DNA of 64,000 nucleotides from Myxococcus qinghaiensis (GCF_024198215.1 NZ_JAKCFA010000003.1:496001-560000), one strand, 5' to 3'. Positions 1 to 8,051 are shown, counted from the first letter of the stretch. Notes: generated by a model not told the origin, from the sequence alone. Made by a program: numbers and translations.

Positions 1-560
1 GCGCCGAACATCTGCGACTCCCGCTCCAGGTCCCTCCGCCGTTTCCGGGCCTGGGCCTGGTCGATGGCCCCCGCGCGCAGGTCCGCATCGATGGACATCT
101 GCTTGCCCGGCATCGCGTCCAGGGTGAAACGGGCGGACACCTCCGCGACGCGCTCAGCGCCCTTCGCCACCACCAGGAACTGGACCAACGAGAGGATGGC
201 GAACACCACGCCACCGACCACGTAGTCCCCCTGCACGACGAACTCACCAAACGCCTGGATGACGTCGCCCGCGTGCCCCTCCGCCAGCGCCAGTCGCGTG
301 GACGAGACGTTGAGCGCCAGCCGGAACAGCGTGGTGAACAACAGCAGAGAAGGAAAGGACGTCACCTTCAGCGCGTCCTTGGCCCGCAGGGACGCCACCA
401 GCAGGGCTACAGCCACCGCCAGGTTCACCGCCAACCCCACGTCCAGCAGCCACGCCGGCAGGGGAATGATGAGCGCTCCCAGCACCACGGCCATCGCCAC
501 CGCCAGCACGAGGTCCGACGAGCTGCGCACCTTCATCAACCACTTCGCGAGCACCTTCAT
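1..560 (-). CDS. sctV: T3SS export gate protein SctV (FlhA/YscV family), N-terminal part
   Basis: This is the N-terminal 186 codons of the large export-gate protein, which forms a nonameric inner-membrane ring around the secretion channel; the rest lies outside the window. I translated it directly: it begins MKVLAKWLMKVRSSSD, is followed by paired hydrophobic helices, and carries the family signature VSARFTLDAMPGKQMSIDAD with the following RAG. This signature is the conserved FHIPEP loop of FlhA/SctV proteins. The ATG at 560 overlaps the sctU stop in an ATGA, so the two genes are translationally coupled. It is the last gene of the T3SS operon visible here. Identity is secure; whether the cytoplasmic C-terminal domain is intact cannot be seen. 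Confidence 0.95.
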   Translation of the reverse strand, partial: MKVLAKWLMKVRSSSDLVLAVAMAVVLGALIIPLPAWLLDVGLAVNLAVAVALLVASLRAKDALKVTSFPSLLLFTTLFRLALNVSSTRLALAEGHAGDVIQAFGEFVVQGDYVVGGVVFAILSLVQFLVVAKGAERVAEVSARFTLDAMPGKQMSIDADLRAGAIDQAQARKRRRDLERESQMFG

Positions 561-1606
561 GATGTCTGTCTCCGTGCTGCTTCGTCCGCGTCCCGCGACT
601 CCATCGCCGTGCGCAAGACGACCGCCGCGGCCTGGTACAGCTCTTCGGGAATGGGCTCCCCGATGTCGTAGTGAATGAGGCTTCGCGCCAACGGGATATC
701 CCGCACCACCGGCACCCCGAGCCGCTGGGCCTCCTCCCGCAGCGCCAGCGCGTCTTCCTCTCGCGCTTTCGCCACGAGGTAGGGCGCCTCGCTCTCCCGA
801 GCGTCGTAGCGGATGGCGACCGCGAGGTGCGTCGGGTTGACCACCACCGCCGTGGCTTTTTGCACCCCGCGCGCCGGGCCGCCCTGCGCCAGTTGACGGT
901 GCAAGGCCCTTCGCTGCCCCTTGTGGCGCGGGTCCCCTTCACTCTCCTTGTGCTCACGCTTCACTTCTTCGCGACTCATCATCAGCTCGCGCAAATGACT
1001 CTTCCTGGCGAGCACGTAGTCCCCGATGCCCAGCACCAGGAGCACCCAGGCCACGCGGCGAATCAGCGCCACGAGCTGCTCCAGCATGAGTGGCAGTCCC
1101 TCGCGCCCGGCCAGCCAGGCCGTCCGCAGCGCGTCCGGACCGACCGACTCCACCTCACTCCAGACGAGGCCTCCCACCACCGCCACCACCACCAACGCCT
1201 TGCCCAGCTCCTTCACGGGTTTCACGCTGAACAGACGCTTCAGCCCCGACGAGAGACTGACCCGCTCCAGCTTCGGCGACATATGGCTCGGGTCCATCTC
1301 GAAGCCCACCGTGGCCATGGAGACCGCCAGTGACGCGGCGAATGCGCCCCCCAGCGCGGGTGCGCTCAGGCGCACGAAAATCCAGAGTCCTTCTTCCAAG
1401 GCACCCGTGAGCTGCTGCTCCAGGAACAACCTCGACGTCCACTCCTCGAGCCGAGTGGACATCCCGACCGCTCCCGAGCCGAAGCCGAGCACTCCGCCCA
1501 AGGTCACCGCGCTGGAGGACAACAACCGGCTGCGGGGAATCTGCCCCTTGCGTCGGGCCTCGCGCAGACGTCGGCCCGACGGCAACTCCGTCTTCTCTCC
1601 ACTCAT
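557..1606 (-). CDS. sctU: T3SS export switch protein SctU (FlhB/YscU family)
   Basis: A 349-residue inner-membrane export component that, in the family, switches substrate specificity after autocleaving at NPTH. The N-terminus (EKTELPSGRRLREARRKGQI) is the typical FlhB/SctU start, four hydrophobic segments follow, and the autocleavage motif NPTH is intact at residues 257-260, followed by LAVAIRYD as in active members. A highly charged linker (about residues 205-240) joins membrane and cytoplasmic parts. The start overlaps the sctT stop by 4 bases and the stop overlaps sctV. Length matches the family. A self-cleaving SctU argues for a functional, substrate-switching machine rather than a relic. 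Confidence 0.96.
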   Translation of the reverse strand: MSGEKTELPSGRRLREARRKGQIPRSRLLSSSAVTLGGVLGFGSGAVGMSTRLEEWTSRLFLEQQLTGALEEGLWIFVRLSAPALGGAFAASLAVSMATVGFEMDPSHMSPKLERVSLSSGLKRLFSVKPVKELGKALVVVAVVGGLVWSEVESVGPDALRTAWLAGREGLPLMLEQLVALIRRVAWVLLVLGIGDYVLARKSHLRELMMSREEVKREHKESEGDPRHKGQRRALHRQLAQGGPARGVQKATAVVVNPTHLAVAIRYDARESEAPYLVAKAREEDALALREEAQRLGVPVVRDIPLARSLIHYDIGEPIPEELYQAAAVVLRTAMESRDADEAARRQTS

Positions 1607-2397
1607 TGCGCCAGGGCCCCCAGCAACGAGAGCGCCCCCTCCGAGGAGAGCACCTCCGCCAGCAGTCGCTCACACAGCACCCCGATTCCCAGCCACAGCA
1701 CCACGCCGCCCCCCAGGATTCGCAGCGGAGCCCCCAGTTCTTGAAGATTCACCTGCGGCGCCGCGCGAGAGGCCAGGGCCAGGAAGCAGTCCACCGCCAG
1801 CATCGCCGCCGCCATCGGCGCCCCCACCGCCAGCCCCGTGGCCAGTGCGCCACCCGCGAGGACGACGACGTGCAACGTCGCCGCTTCCGTGGGCACGAAG
1901 GCCCCCAGCTTCACCACGCCAAAGCCACGCACCAGTGCCCCCAGGACCAGGGGTGCCACCGCCCCCGACGTCGCCAGTCCCACCAGCAGGTGGTAGAGCC
2001 CCTCGCCCGTGGCCGACTCCCGGCTCCCCGCGAGCGGCAGGCTCGCCTCGGCGGACGTCCCACGAAGCAGGTCGATGAACCGTCCGCCGATTCGCGCCGC
2101 ATCAAACGGAAGCGCCGCGACCAGCCCCATCGAGACGCCATACGCCAGCTCGCGCAACACCAGACCTCCCAACTCCAAGGACGACGTCACAGGCTGCGCC
2201 GTCCCAACGCCTCCCTCCGCGCGCAAGAAGAGCGACAGCGACAACACCCACCCCAGTCGCACCGGGGTGGGCGTGGCCTGTCCCCCCAACAGCGGACACA
2301 GAAAGGCCACGGGCAGAAGCCGAGCGGCACACAGCGCCACCGCGACGGCATCAGGCCCCAGCGTCTCCAGTTGAGCGCGCAGCAATTCCAGATTCAT
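1603..2397 (-). CDS. sctT: T3SS export apparatus protein SctT (FliR/YscT family)
   Basis: A 264-residue polytopic membrane protein of the FliR/SctT family, part of the SctR5S4T1 export gate. The sequence is almost entirely hydrophobic helices with the family pattern GWVLSLSLFL near the N-terminus and a conserved central region (LAYGVSMGLVAALPFDAARIGG). The start is the ATG at 2397 (MNLELLRAQLETLG), which overlaps the sctS stop as ATGA; longer reading to 2499 would run through sctS and is not supported. Gene order R-S-T-U-V is the classic core order of both injectisomes and flagella. Confidence 0.94.
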   Translation of the reverse strand: MNLELLRAQLETLGPDAVAVALCAARLLPVAFLCPLLGGQATPTPVRLGWVLSLSLFLRAEGGVGTAQPVTSSLELGGLVLRELAYGVSMGLVAALPFDAARIGGRFIDLLRGTSAEASLPLAGSRESATGEGLYHLLVGLATSGAVAPLVLGALVRGFGVVKLGAFVPTEAATLHVVVLAGGALATGLAVGAPMAAAMLAVDCFLALASRAAPQVNLQELGAPLRILGGGVVLWLGIGVLCERLLAEVLSSEGALSLLGALAQ

Positions 2398-2663
2398 GCC
2401 GACACCTCGGAGATGAGCATCAGGAGCTGGTGGGTGAATCGCGTGAGCTGCGCGGCAATCCATGGCCCCGCGAGCACCAATGCCACCACCGCCGCGCACA
2501 GCTTCGGCACCACGGACAACGTGCTCTCCTGGAGCTGCGTCGTCGCCTGGAACAGACTCGAAAGGAAGCCCACCACCAAGCTCGCGCCAATGGGTGGCAA
2601 GGATGCGAGGACCATCAACAACAACGCCTCGCGTCCCAGGCTCAACAACACATCCTGGGTCAT
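2394..2663 (-). CDS. sctS: T3SS export apparatus protein SctS (FliQ/YscS family)
   Basis: An 89-residue protein with two transmembrane hairpin helices, as expected for SctS/FliQ, four copies of which join SctR and SctT in the export gate. It starts MTQDVLLSLGREALLL at the ATG at 2663 and has the conserved cytoplasmic turn FQATTQLQESTL between the helices, which is diagnostic for this family. It lies 4 bases after the sctR stop, and its own stop overlaps the sctT start. Length is typical (about 85-90 residues). Confidence 0.94.
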   Translation of the reverse strand: MTQDVLLSLGREALLLMVLASLPPIGASLVVGFLSSLFQATTQLQESTLSVVPKLCAAVVALVLAGPWIAAQLTRFTHQLLMLISEVSA

Positions 2664-2667
2664 CGCA

Positions 2668-3390
2668 TCACCGGTAACCGAGGATGAGGCCGCGCGCGAG
2701 CAGCGACCACCCATCCACGGCCACGAAGAGAAGAATCTTGAAAGGCAGACTCACCTGACTGGGCGACAGCGTCTGCATCCCCAACGCGAGCAACACGTTG
2801 GCGATGACCATGTCGAGCACCAGGAACGGGAGGAACACGAGGAAGCCAATCTGGAAGGCCTCCTTCAATTCGGTGAGGACGAAGGCGGGAATGATGACGA
2901 AGAGGTCCGTCTCCTTCACCGCGTCCATTTCCTCCGGGGGACGAAGCTCCCGCGCCAGGTCCACGAAACGAGCCCGCTCCTCGGGGCTCCCGTGCTTCAC
3001 GAGAAAGGCCCGCAGCGGTTCCGCCACCCGGGCCGCTGCATCGAGAATCTTCACGCCGGAGCCGGCCTCCAGTTCCTGATAGGCGAGCTGCCCCGCGTCG
3101 TATGTCCGCTCCATCACCGACGCCATGATGTGGCCCGTCAGCACCGCCGCCAGCCCCGTCAGCACCAGCGTGGGCGGCGCCTGCTGGGTCCCCATCGCCG
3201 AGCGCGCCAGCGACAACACCACCGCGATTTTCGAGAAGCTCGTCAGCATCAACACCGCGAACGGCAACAGGGACATCATCGCCAACATCCCCATCATCGA
3301 CAGCGGGCTTCCCGCGTAGGACTGCTGGCTGAGCGCGCCTTGCGACGCCACGGCCAGGACCGGCGAGAGCATTCCCCAGCCCCCCGTCAT
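2668..3390 (-). CDS. sctR: T3SS export apparatus protein SctR (FliP/YscR family)
   Basis: A 240-residue membrane protein of the SctR/FliP family, the main pore-forming subunit of the export gate. Recognisable family blocks are LLPFAVLMLTSFSKIAVVLS near the N-terminus, the ETDLFVIIPAFVLTELKEAF block, and FLPFLVLDMVIANVLLALGM with the C-terminal PFKILLFVAVDGWSLL. The ATG at 3390 overlaps the stop of the upstream FliO-like gene by 4 bases. Earlier starts in the same frame would read back through that gene. The first residues (GGWGMLSPVLAVASQGALSQ) may form a short signal or leader segment, as in FliP. Confidence 0.95.
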   Translation of the reverse strand: MTGGWGMLSPVLAVASQGALSQQSYAGSPLSMMGMLAMMSLLPFAVLMLTSFSKIAVVLSLARSAMGTQQAPPTLVLTGLAAVLTGHIMASVMERTYDAGQLAYQELEAGSGVKILDAAARVAEPLRAFLVKHGSPEERARFVDLARELRPPEEMDAVKETDLFVIIPAFVLTELKEAFQIGFLVFLPFLVLDMVIANVLLALGMQTLSPSQVSLPFKILLFVAVDGWSLLARGLILGYR

Positions 3391-3812
3391 GACTGCATTC
3401 CCTTGCGGAGCCCACGCCCCGGACGCGGTCGACGTGCCTGAGCGAGAATCCCGGGTTCCGCCTCCCGCTCGGGCAGCGCATGGACTTCCGCGAACGCATC
3501 TCCGAAGGCCACGAGAAATCCCCGTCCCTCGACCTCCACCAACGCCAGGCCGCAGCGAGGAGAGAGCCCCGCTCGGGAGATGACCTGCATCCGCTCCACG
3601 CTCGCCACGCGTGCCCCCGAGGCGCCCCGTCGAAACCACCACCAGCCCAGGCCGCTGAGTGCTGCCAGCACCAGGAGCCATCGAGCCGTGGACACCACGG
3701 ACACCCCGCCCAGGGGCCCCAGCAAGGCCAACCCGAGGACGAGCAGCGTCGCGACCTGGAGACGCGCTCGGGGCGAGAGCGAAGCGTTCGGAATGCGCAT
3801 GGGCTCACTCAC
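3387..3812 (-). CDS. FliO-like membrane protein within the T3SS operon
   Basis: A 141-residue small membrane protein between sctQ and sctR, overlapping both neighbours by 4 bases. Residues about 17-63 form one or two hydrophobic helices. The cytoplasmic part contains SVERMQVISRAGLSPRCGLA followed by LVEVEGRGFLVAFGDAFAEV, which resembles the FliO pattern (a regular strand-rich region with Leu-Val-Glu-Val and a glycine turn). FliO in flagella helps assemble the FliP ring and is encoded directly before fliP, exactly the position seen here before sctR. Injectisomes normally lack FliO, so this is notable. The assignment rests on position, size and a weak pattern match; it is inference, not a clear family hit. 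Confidence 0.6.
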   Translation of the reverse strand: MSEPMRIPNASLSPRARLQVATLLVLGLALLGPLGGVSVVSTARWLLVLAALSGLGWWWFRRGASGARVASVERMQVISRAGLSPRCGLALVEVEGRGFLVAFGDAFAEVHALPEREAEPGILAQARRPRPGRGLRKGMQS

Positions 3813-4987
3813 GGCAACAGGGCCAGGACACGGGCACCCACCTCGCCCTCGAGGTCCACCAATTCGGCGCGCGCCACCACACGGTCTCCCACGCGCAACA
3901 ACACCGGCTCGCTGGCGTTGATGTGCAGCGGAAGCAAGACACCCGGCCTCAACGCCGCCAGCTCCGAGAGAGGGACCAGTACCCGCGTCAGCTCCACTTC
4001 CACGTCCACCGGGAGCGGGGGAATGCCCTCGCTCCGCTCATTCACGACCACCATGTTCGACTCCTGGAAATGCGCGCGGACACGCGCGCGGGTCAGCGAG
4101 AAACCCTCGGGCTGAAACGTCCCCGAGAGAGAGAAGCCCCGGGCCACCAGCCTCCCGGGGCCGAAGAGGCGCGTGTCCTCGCGACGCACGCCCTCGAAGA
4201 CCACGACGTCTCCCACCGCGAGCGCGTCCATCGCCTGCGACGACAGCGGCGTCTGCCCGAGGAGACACCTCAGCTTGAGCGTCGCGGCGAGCACCTGCGG
4301 GGCGACGTCCGTGACTCGCTCCACGGGAAACGCCTGAGCCACGCCCTGAAGCACGGAAGCAGGCAGCAACAACCGTCCGCCCGCGCGCACCTGCCCCACC
4401 ATCACATCCAGCTCCACACCCACCAGCGACTGTCGCCCCCGAAGGCGCAACGCGACGTCTTCACGCCGCATCGTCATCGCGGACAGACGCGGCGCCAGGG
4501 CGGGATACAGCGGTGACTTGGAGCGCACGGCGGAGAGCGCCACCAGCACGAGGTACGCCAGCGTCGCCTCTTCCAGTCGCGCCAGCTCCGTTACCACCCC
4601 GGACCTGCCTCCCGACCCGGCGATTCGCTCCAACGCGGCGACCGCCAGCGCGGGCTCCAACTCCAGCACGGCCACGCCCCCCACCGCCGACAGCTCCAGC
4701 AGGATGAAGACCGCGGGCCTCGCCAGCCCACTCGCGGACGAGACCACGGCATCCAAGAGCCGGGCTTCCGCTGTCACCGGACACCCCAGCTCCCGGGCCA
4801 ACGCCACACAGATATCGCCCAAAGCCTCGCGCCCGAGCCCGGCCACACGGGGCCTTCGTGAAAGCAGGAGGTGCGCTCGGCTCAACCGGCGCGCCCCCAG
4901 CCGACGCAGTCGACGAGGCATGGGAGGAGACAGGGAGGGCTCGGTATCGGGGTTCATCGAAGGTTCGTGAGCGGCAAGAGGTGACAC
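3809..4987 (-). CDS. sctQ: T3SS cytoplasmic ring (sorting platform) protein SctQ, SpoA domain
   Basis: A protein of up to 392 residues of the SctQ/YscQ family, related to flagellar FliM/FliN, which forms the cytoplasmic sorting platform that recruits substrates. The last 75 residues (LPVDVEVELTRVLVPLSELA onward, ending DLEGEVGARVLALLP) are a clear SpoA domain. A second SpoA-like stretch lies before it (about residues 180-250), as in YscQ. The first start is the GTG at 4987, with GGGAGG about 14 bases upstream; an in-frame ATG at 4957 (MNPDTEPS) has no visible ribosome site but could be used. The stop overlaps the FliO-like gene. No flagellar genes are seen nearby. Confidence 0.88.
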   Translation of the reverse strand: MSPLAAHEPSMNPDTEPSLSPPMPRRLRRLGARRLSRAHLLLSRRPRVAGLGREALGDICVALARELGCPVTAEARLLDAVVSSASGLARPAVFILLELSAVGGVAVLELEPALAVAALERIAGSGGRSGVVTELARLEEATLAYLVLVALSAVRSKSPLYPALAPRLSAMTMRREDVALRLRGRQSLVGVELDVMVGQVRAGGRLLLPASVLQGVAQAFPVERVTDVAPQVLAATLKLRCLLGQTPLSSQAMDALAVGDVVVFEGVRREDTRLFGPGRLVARGFSLSGTFQPEGFSLTRARVRAHFQESNMVVVNERSEGIPPLPVDVEVELTRVLVPLSELAALRPGVLLPLHINASEPVLLRVGDRVVARAELVDLEGEVGARVLALLP

Positions 4988-5105
4988 CCCGCTCGTGCAC
5001 GCCTCCCGCCAGGAGACGCGCTCGTGGTGACGCGGGTTTGCGATGCATCGGCATCCGCACGCGGGATGCCGGGTACGCGAGCCAGGACGGCTACACGCGA
5101 GGACG

Positions 5106-5684
5106 TCAGCGCGTGGCTTCCCGGATGAGTCGCTCCGCGAGCGCGGCCAGCAGCGGAGGAGCCAACGGGTCCGCGGGCGCTTCCATCCGGCCGGGAAACA
5201 GGGTCCGGTGATAGGGCGGGAGGCGCCGGAACACCTCCTTGCGAAGCGGCTCCGGCGCCTCGTCCATCAAGGCCTTCAGCCGTGTCGCTGCGTCGCTCCG
5301 CTCCCCGAACTCCTTCGCGACCTTCGCCTGTCGCTGGGCCGAGGGCATCGCGACGATGCGCCGCAGGTGCGCTTTCGCTCGCTTCAAGGCCTCCGTTCCC
5401 AACCCCTCCAGAAGCTCCTCGGCCCGCTCTCGACCCAGGACCCACGTCACCAGCGCATAGCGTTCCAGCGGGAGACTCGGAGGCTGACGTCGAATCGTCG
5501 TCGCCTGATCCGCCAGTGGAACCCGCGCTCGAACAGACGGAGCCTCCTCCGCCCGAACAGGCACCGGCTCCTCCACAGGAACAAGTCGCTGCTCATCCCC
5601 TGGCGCAGGTCCCAGCTCCCTCGCTGGAGCGGGCACACCGCTCCTCGCCAGGCGCGCGGCCCGGCCCACACGTGTCGCATCCAT
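5106..5684 (-). CDS. Unassigned T3SS operon protein, possibly FliG N-domain-like
   Basis: A 192-residue soluble protein between sctJ and sctQ, with a strong ribosome site (GGAGG, 8 bases before the ATG at 5684). The first 65 residues are Pro/Arg/Glu-rich and look disordered. The rest is helical: ALVTWVLGRERAEELLEGLG, then arginine-rich helices, then ALMDEAPEPLRKEVFRRLPP and LFP. The pattern 'LG..RA.ELL..L' followed by a V..EF helix resembles the N-terminal domain of the flagellar rotor protein FliG, which also sits between the MS ring (FliF, equivalent to SctJ) and the FliM/FliN ring (SctQ). SctK or another accessory protein is the alternative. The family is not recognised with certainty. Confidence 0.6.
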   Translation of the reverse strand: MDATRVGRAARLARSGVPAPARELGPAPGDEQRLVPVEEPVPVRAEEAPSVRARVPLADQATTIRRQPPSLPLERYALVTWVLGRERAEELLEGLGTEALKRAKAHLRRIVAMPSAQRQAKVAKEFGERSDAATRLKALMDEAPEPLRKEVFRRLPPYHRTLFPGRMEAPADPLAPPLLAALAERLIREATR

Positions 5685-5706
5685 GATGAGAACCTCCGTT
5701 GCCTGC

Positions 5707-6513
5707 TCAGGCGACCTTGCGAGCCGCTCCAGGCGAGAGCACGGGACGCGCGGGCACTGGCGGCGCGGGGGGAGGCACCACGCGCTGCTCCCGATAGTGG
5801 CGCATCCGCAGCGTCACCCACACCAAGGCTCCTGACAGCCCCGTCACCAACACCCCCAGCACCGCAAGCAACCACCGCAGCCTGGACAGGGACGACAGGC
5901 CACTCGCCGGAGCCACCTCCACCCTCACGGCCACTTCGTCCACGAGCAGCGATACAGACTCCGGGGAGAGCCCCTCCACCCCTCCCGCCAGGAGCGCCTT
6001 CAAGACGTCCGAGGACTGCCGCACCCTCGCCACACTGCCCGGCGTCACGCGCAGCATCGCCGACGCCTTGGAAGGCACCGCGACCTGTCCGGGCCTGGGC
6101 ACGGGAGGCACCATCAGGTGGACGCGCGCCAGCAGCACCCCCTCCACGGATTGGAGCGTCTTCTCCAACCCCCGCTCCAGCACCCTCACCCTGCACACCC
6201 CCTCTTCCACCGGCGTGCGCACCAGGCCTCCGCCGCCAAAGACGTCGCAGCCGACCTCCGCCGCCGGCCTCGGCAGCCCCAGTTCGGCGAGCACTCGCAC
6301 CGCATCCGAGGACTGTTCTCCGGTGACTTCGATGGCCCAGGAGGGCTTCTTGCCCCCCTCGGGCACCTTGCGCGCATCGAGGCCGCGCTCGATGAGCACG
6401 GATTGCAGCTCGTTGGCCTGTCGCTCATCCAGGCCGTGCTGGATGCGCTCCCGGCACGCGGTGGCGAACAGGAGACACAGGAAGAGAAGCCAGCGTCGGT
6501 CACTCGAAGCCAT
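5707..6513 (-). CDS. sctJ: T3SS inner-membrane ring lipoprotein SctJ (YscJ/FliF family)
   Basis: A 268-residue lipoprotein that forms the inner ring of the basal body. The start is the ATG at 6513, chosen because GAGGAG lies 9 bases upstream. The N-terminus is a lipoprotein signal (LLFLCLLFATAC, cysteine at residue 20). Two ring-building domains follow: one after the cysteine with LDERQANELQSVLIERGLDA (typical YscJ 'ANE..vLl..gI.A' pattern), and a second with GLEKTLQSVEGVLLARVHLM. A C-terminal transmembrane helix (LLAVLGVLVTGLSGALVWVT) precedes a short Pro-rich tail. It lies just downstream of the sctI-like gene, the order found in Ysc-type operons. Confidence 0.93.
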   Translation of the reverse strand: MASSDRRWLLFLCLLFATACRERIQHGLDERQANELQSVLIERGLDARKVPEGGKKPSWAIEVTGEQSSDAVRVLAELGLPRPAAEVGCDVFGGGGLVRTPVEEGVCRVRVLERGLEKTLQSVEGVLLARVHLMVPPVPRPGQVAVPSKASAMLRVTPGSVARVRQSSDVLKALLAGGVEGLSPESVSLLVDEVAVRVEVAPASGLSSLSRLRWLLAVLGVLVTGLSGALVWVTLRMRHYREQRVVPPPAPPVPARPVLSPGAARKVA

Positions 6514-6526
6514 GTGCACGCGCTCC

Positions 6527-7003
6527 TCAAACCTGCGTCTGGAGGACCTGCTTGACGCCACCGGTCGCCTTCTCGACGACCTTGCCAGCGAGGTCGAGCT
6601 CCTGGCTCGCCCGATAGACCTGGGCTTGCAACGCGAGCAGCTCCCCGGGCGTGAAGTCACGCCCCGACTCCGCCAGCTCCAGGATGCGGTCCAACCGCTT
6701 CTGCGCCTGCCCCACCCGCTCCAAGGCCTGTGCGGCCTGCTGCTCTCGCGCCGTCTGGACGGAGTCCACTCGCGTCCCCTGCTTCACCTCCGCGCATCCC
6801 GCCGACGCCTGCGTCCCCTCGGCCCGCGTCACGCCACGCGAGGCCTCGACGGCCGGACGCGCCGCGCCTTCTGTCGTCACTGACGGCGTCGCCTCGCGCG
6901 CCGGCCCTCGGACGCCTTCCAACACCTCGCCGAATCTCTCCCGGCCGGGCTCCACCGACGCCGGGCCCGCGCCGCCCACTGCTCCCACCTTGTCCACGCT
7001 CAT
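6527..7003 (-). CDS. sctI: T3SS inner rod protein SctI (YscI family)
   Basis: A 158-residue protein whose C-terminus matches the inner-rod family: SGRDFTPGELLALQAQVYRA, then SQELDLAGKVVEKATGGVKQ and a terminal VLQTQV. In the family this region forms the short rod that connects the export gate to the needle, with the pattern Q..vy..s..ldla.K...k...g.k.ll. The first 85 residues are low-complexity (Gly/Ala/Glu/Arg) and probably disordered. The position directly before sctJ supports the call. The ATG at 7003 is preceded by a weak purine-rich site. It is longer than most rod proteins (100-120 residues) because of its N-terminal extension. Confidence 0.8.
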   Translation of the reverse strand: MSVDKVGAVGGAGPASVEPGRERFGEVLEGVRGPAREATPSVTTEGAARPAVEASRGVTRAEGTQASAGCAEVKQGTRVDSVQTAREQQAAQALERVGQAQKRLDRILELAESGRDFTPGELLALQAQVYRASQELDLAGKVVEKATGGVKQVLQTQV

Positions 7004-7020
7004 GGCTCGCCGCGCCCCTC

Positions 7021-7500
7021 TCAGCGGATGTTGTTGATGGCGGCCTTCGCCGAGTCGTGACGGACCTTCATGATGTTCGAGATGGCGTTGTGCTCACGGC
7101 TCTCCCGCTGCATCTCGTTCTGGAGCTGCAGATAGGCCGCGTTGAACTTCTGGCCGTCCGCGCTGAGCGCCTTCTGCGCCTCCAGCAAGTCCCACGCGTC
7201 CCCGTTGCCCGTCGGCGTCCCCAGCGAGGCCCCCGCGGCCGACGTCGACACGGCCGACGCGGACCCTCCCGACGTGGTCGTCCCCATCGGCACCACCGAG
7301 GAGATGGCCATCTTCGTGCTGGAGACGGCCGCGCTCAGGATGGGCCCCTGCGGAATCATCCCGCCCACGATTCCCGCCCCCTTGCTCACCACCTGATGCG
7401 CCGCGTGCGCCAGCACCGTGCCGAAGTCATTGCGCGGCGTCTGCCGGGGCATCGTGGCGGTGATGTTGAGGGACTGAAGCCTGCGGTGGTTCGGTTCCAA
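7021..7500 (-). CDS. Candidate divergent T3SS needle-type protein (TTG start)
   Basis: First visible gene of the T3SS operon, upstream of sctI where needle genes (sctF) often lie. The best start is the TTG at 7500 because GGAGG sits 6 bases before it; the first ATG (7452) has no ribosome site. This gives 159 residues. The middle (SKGAGIVGGMIPQGPILSAA) is hydrophobic and Gly-rich, then comes a Gly/Ser/Thr-rich stretch. The last 60 residues are helical (LQLQNEMQRESREHNAISN, then MKVRHDSAKAAINNIR), a pattern like the C-terminal helix of needle subunits, whose conserved end also contacts the rod. It is twice the usual needle length. Being a needle protein is inference; a translocator or chaperone-dependent substrate is possible. 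Confidence 0.6.
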   Translation of the reverse strand: MEPNHRRLQSLNITATMPRQTPRNDFGTVLAHAAHQVVSKGAGIVGGMIPQGPILSAAVSSTKMAISSVVPMGTTTSGGSASAVSTSAAGASLGTPTGNGDAWDLLEAQKALSADGQKFNAAYLQLQNEMQRESREHNAISNIMKVRHDSAKAAINNIR

Positions 7501-7724
7501 GTGCTGCCTCCGGCAACGGGTGCCGGCGGGGCTGTTCAGGCGACGTGCCAGCCGAAAACCCAAGCAATCCCGCGCGCCTGGCCACGACACGCGCGCGCCT
7601 GAAGCTCCCAGGCCCGGGAAGAGCGTCCAGCCGATGGGACGGAGCCACACGGACGGAAACTTGCCTCGCACGCAAGCTGCCTCAGAGTTGTCGCACCCTG
7701 TCGCAGTCGTGAGGAGCCGAGCCG

Positions 7725-8051
7725 ATGCACACTTCCAATGGCGGACCCCCCATCGCCGAGCGCTTCCACCCGCGCGTCGAGGCGGCCCTTCCCGTGAAGG
7801 TGCTCCTGCCTGGACGCGCCGTCATGGCTCGCGCTCGAGACGTCTCCATGGCCGGCCTGTTCCTGCTGGCGCACCCCGGCGACGCCCAACGTCAGCTCAC
7901 GCTGAGCCTGCCCTTGCCGGGCGACAAGGAAATCGTCACCACCTGCACCATCCGCCGCCGCGAAGCGGACGGCGTGGCCCTGGAGTTCGGCGAGCTCGAC
8001 TGGGACGACCTCATCGCCCTGGCGCGCTTCCTCCACCCGCGCCTGCCCTGA
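7725..8051 (+). CDS. Single-domain PilZ protein
   Basis: A 108-residue PilZ-domain protein, a fold that often binds cyclic di-GMP and controls motility or envelope functions. The start (ATG 7725) has GAGGAG 8 bases upstream. The sequence shows the PilZ arrangement: ERFHPRVEAALPVKVLLPGR, then ARDVSMAGLFLLAHPG and a late strand IRRREADGVALEFGELD. In canonical binders the first motif is RxxxR and the second D/NxSxxG. Here F-H-P-R-V gives only a partial first motif with one Arg, while DVSMAG matches the second. Binding is therefore uncertain. It is transcribed away from the T3SS operon and convergent with the next receiver gene. Confidence 0.85.
   Translation: MHTSNGGPPIAERFHPRVEAALPVKVLLPGRAVMARARDVSMAGLFLLAHPGDAQRQLTLSLPLPGDKEIVTTCTIRRREADGVALEFGELDWDDLIALARFLHPRLP

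Noticed and set aside
1..7500. A flagellar export operon instead of a T3SS
   Set aside because: SctJ is a lipoprotein with YscJ-type domains, a SctI-like rod gene precedes it, and no flagellin, hook or motor genes are seen. The FliO- and FliG-like genes are noted as exceptions.
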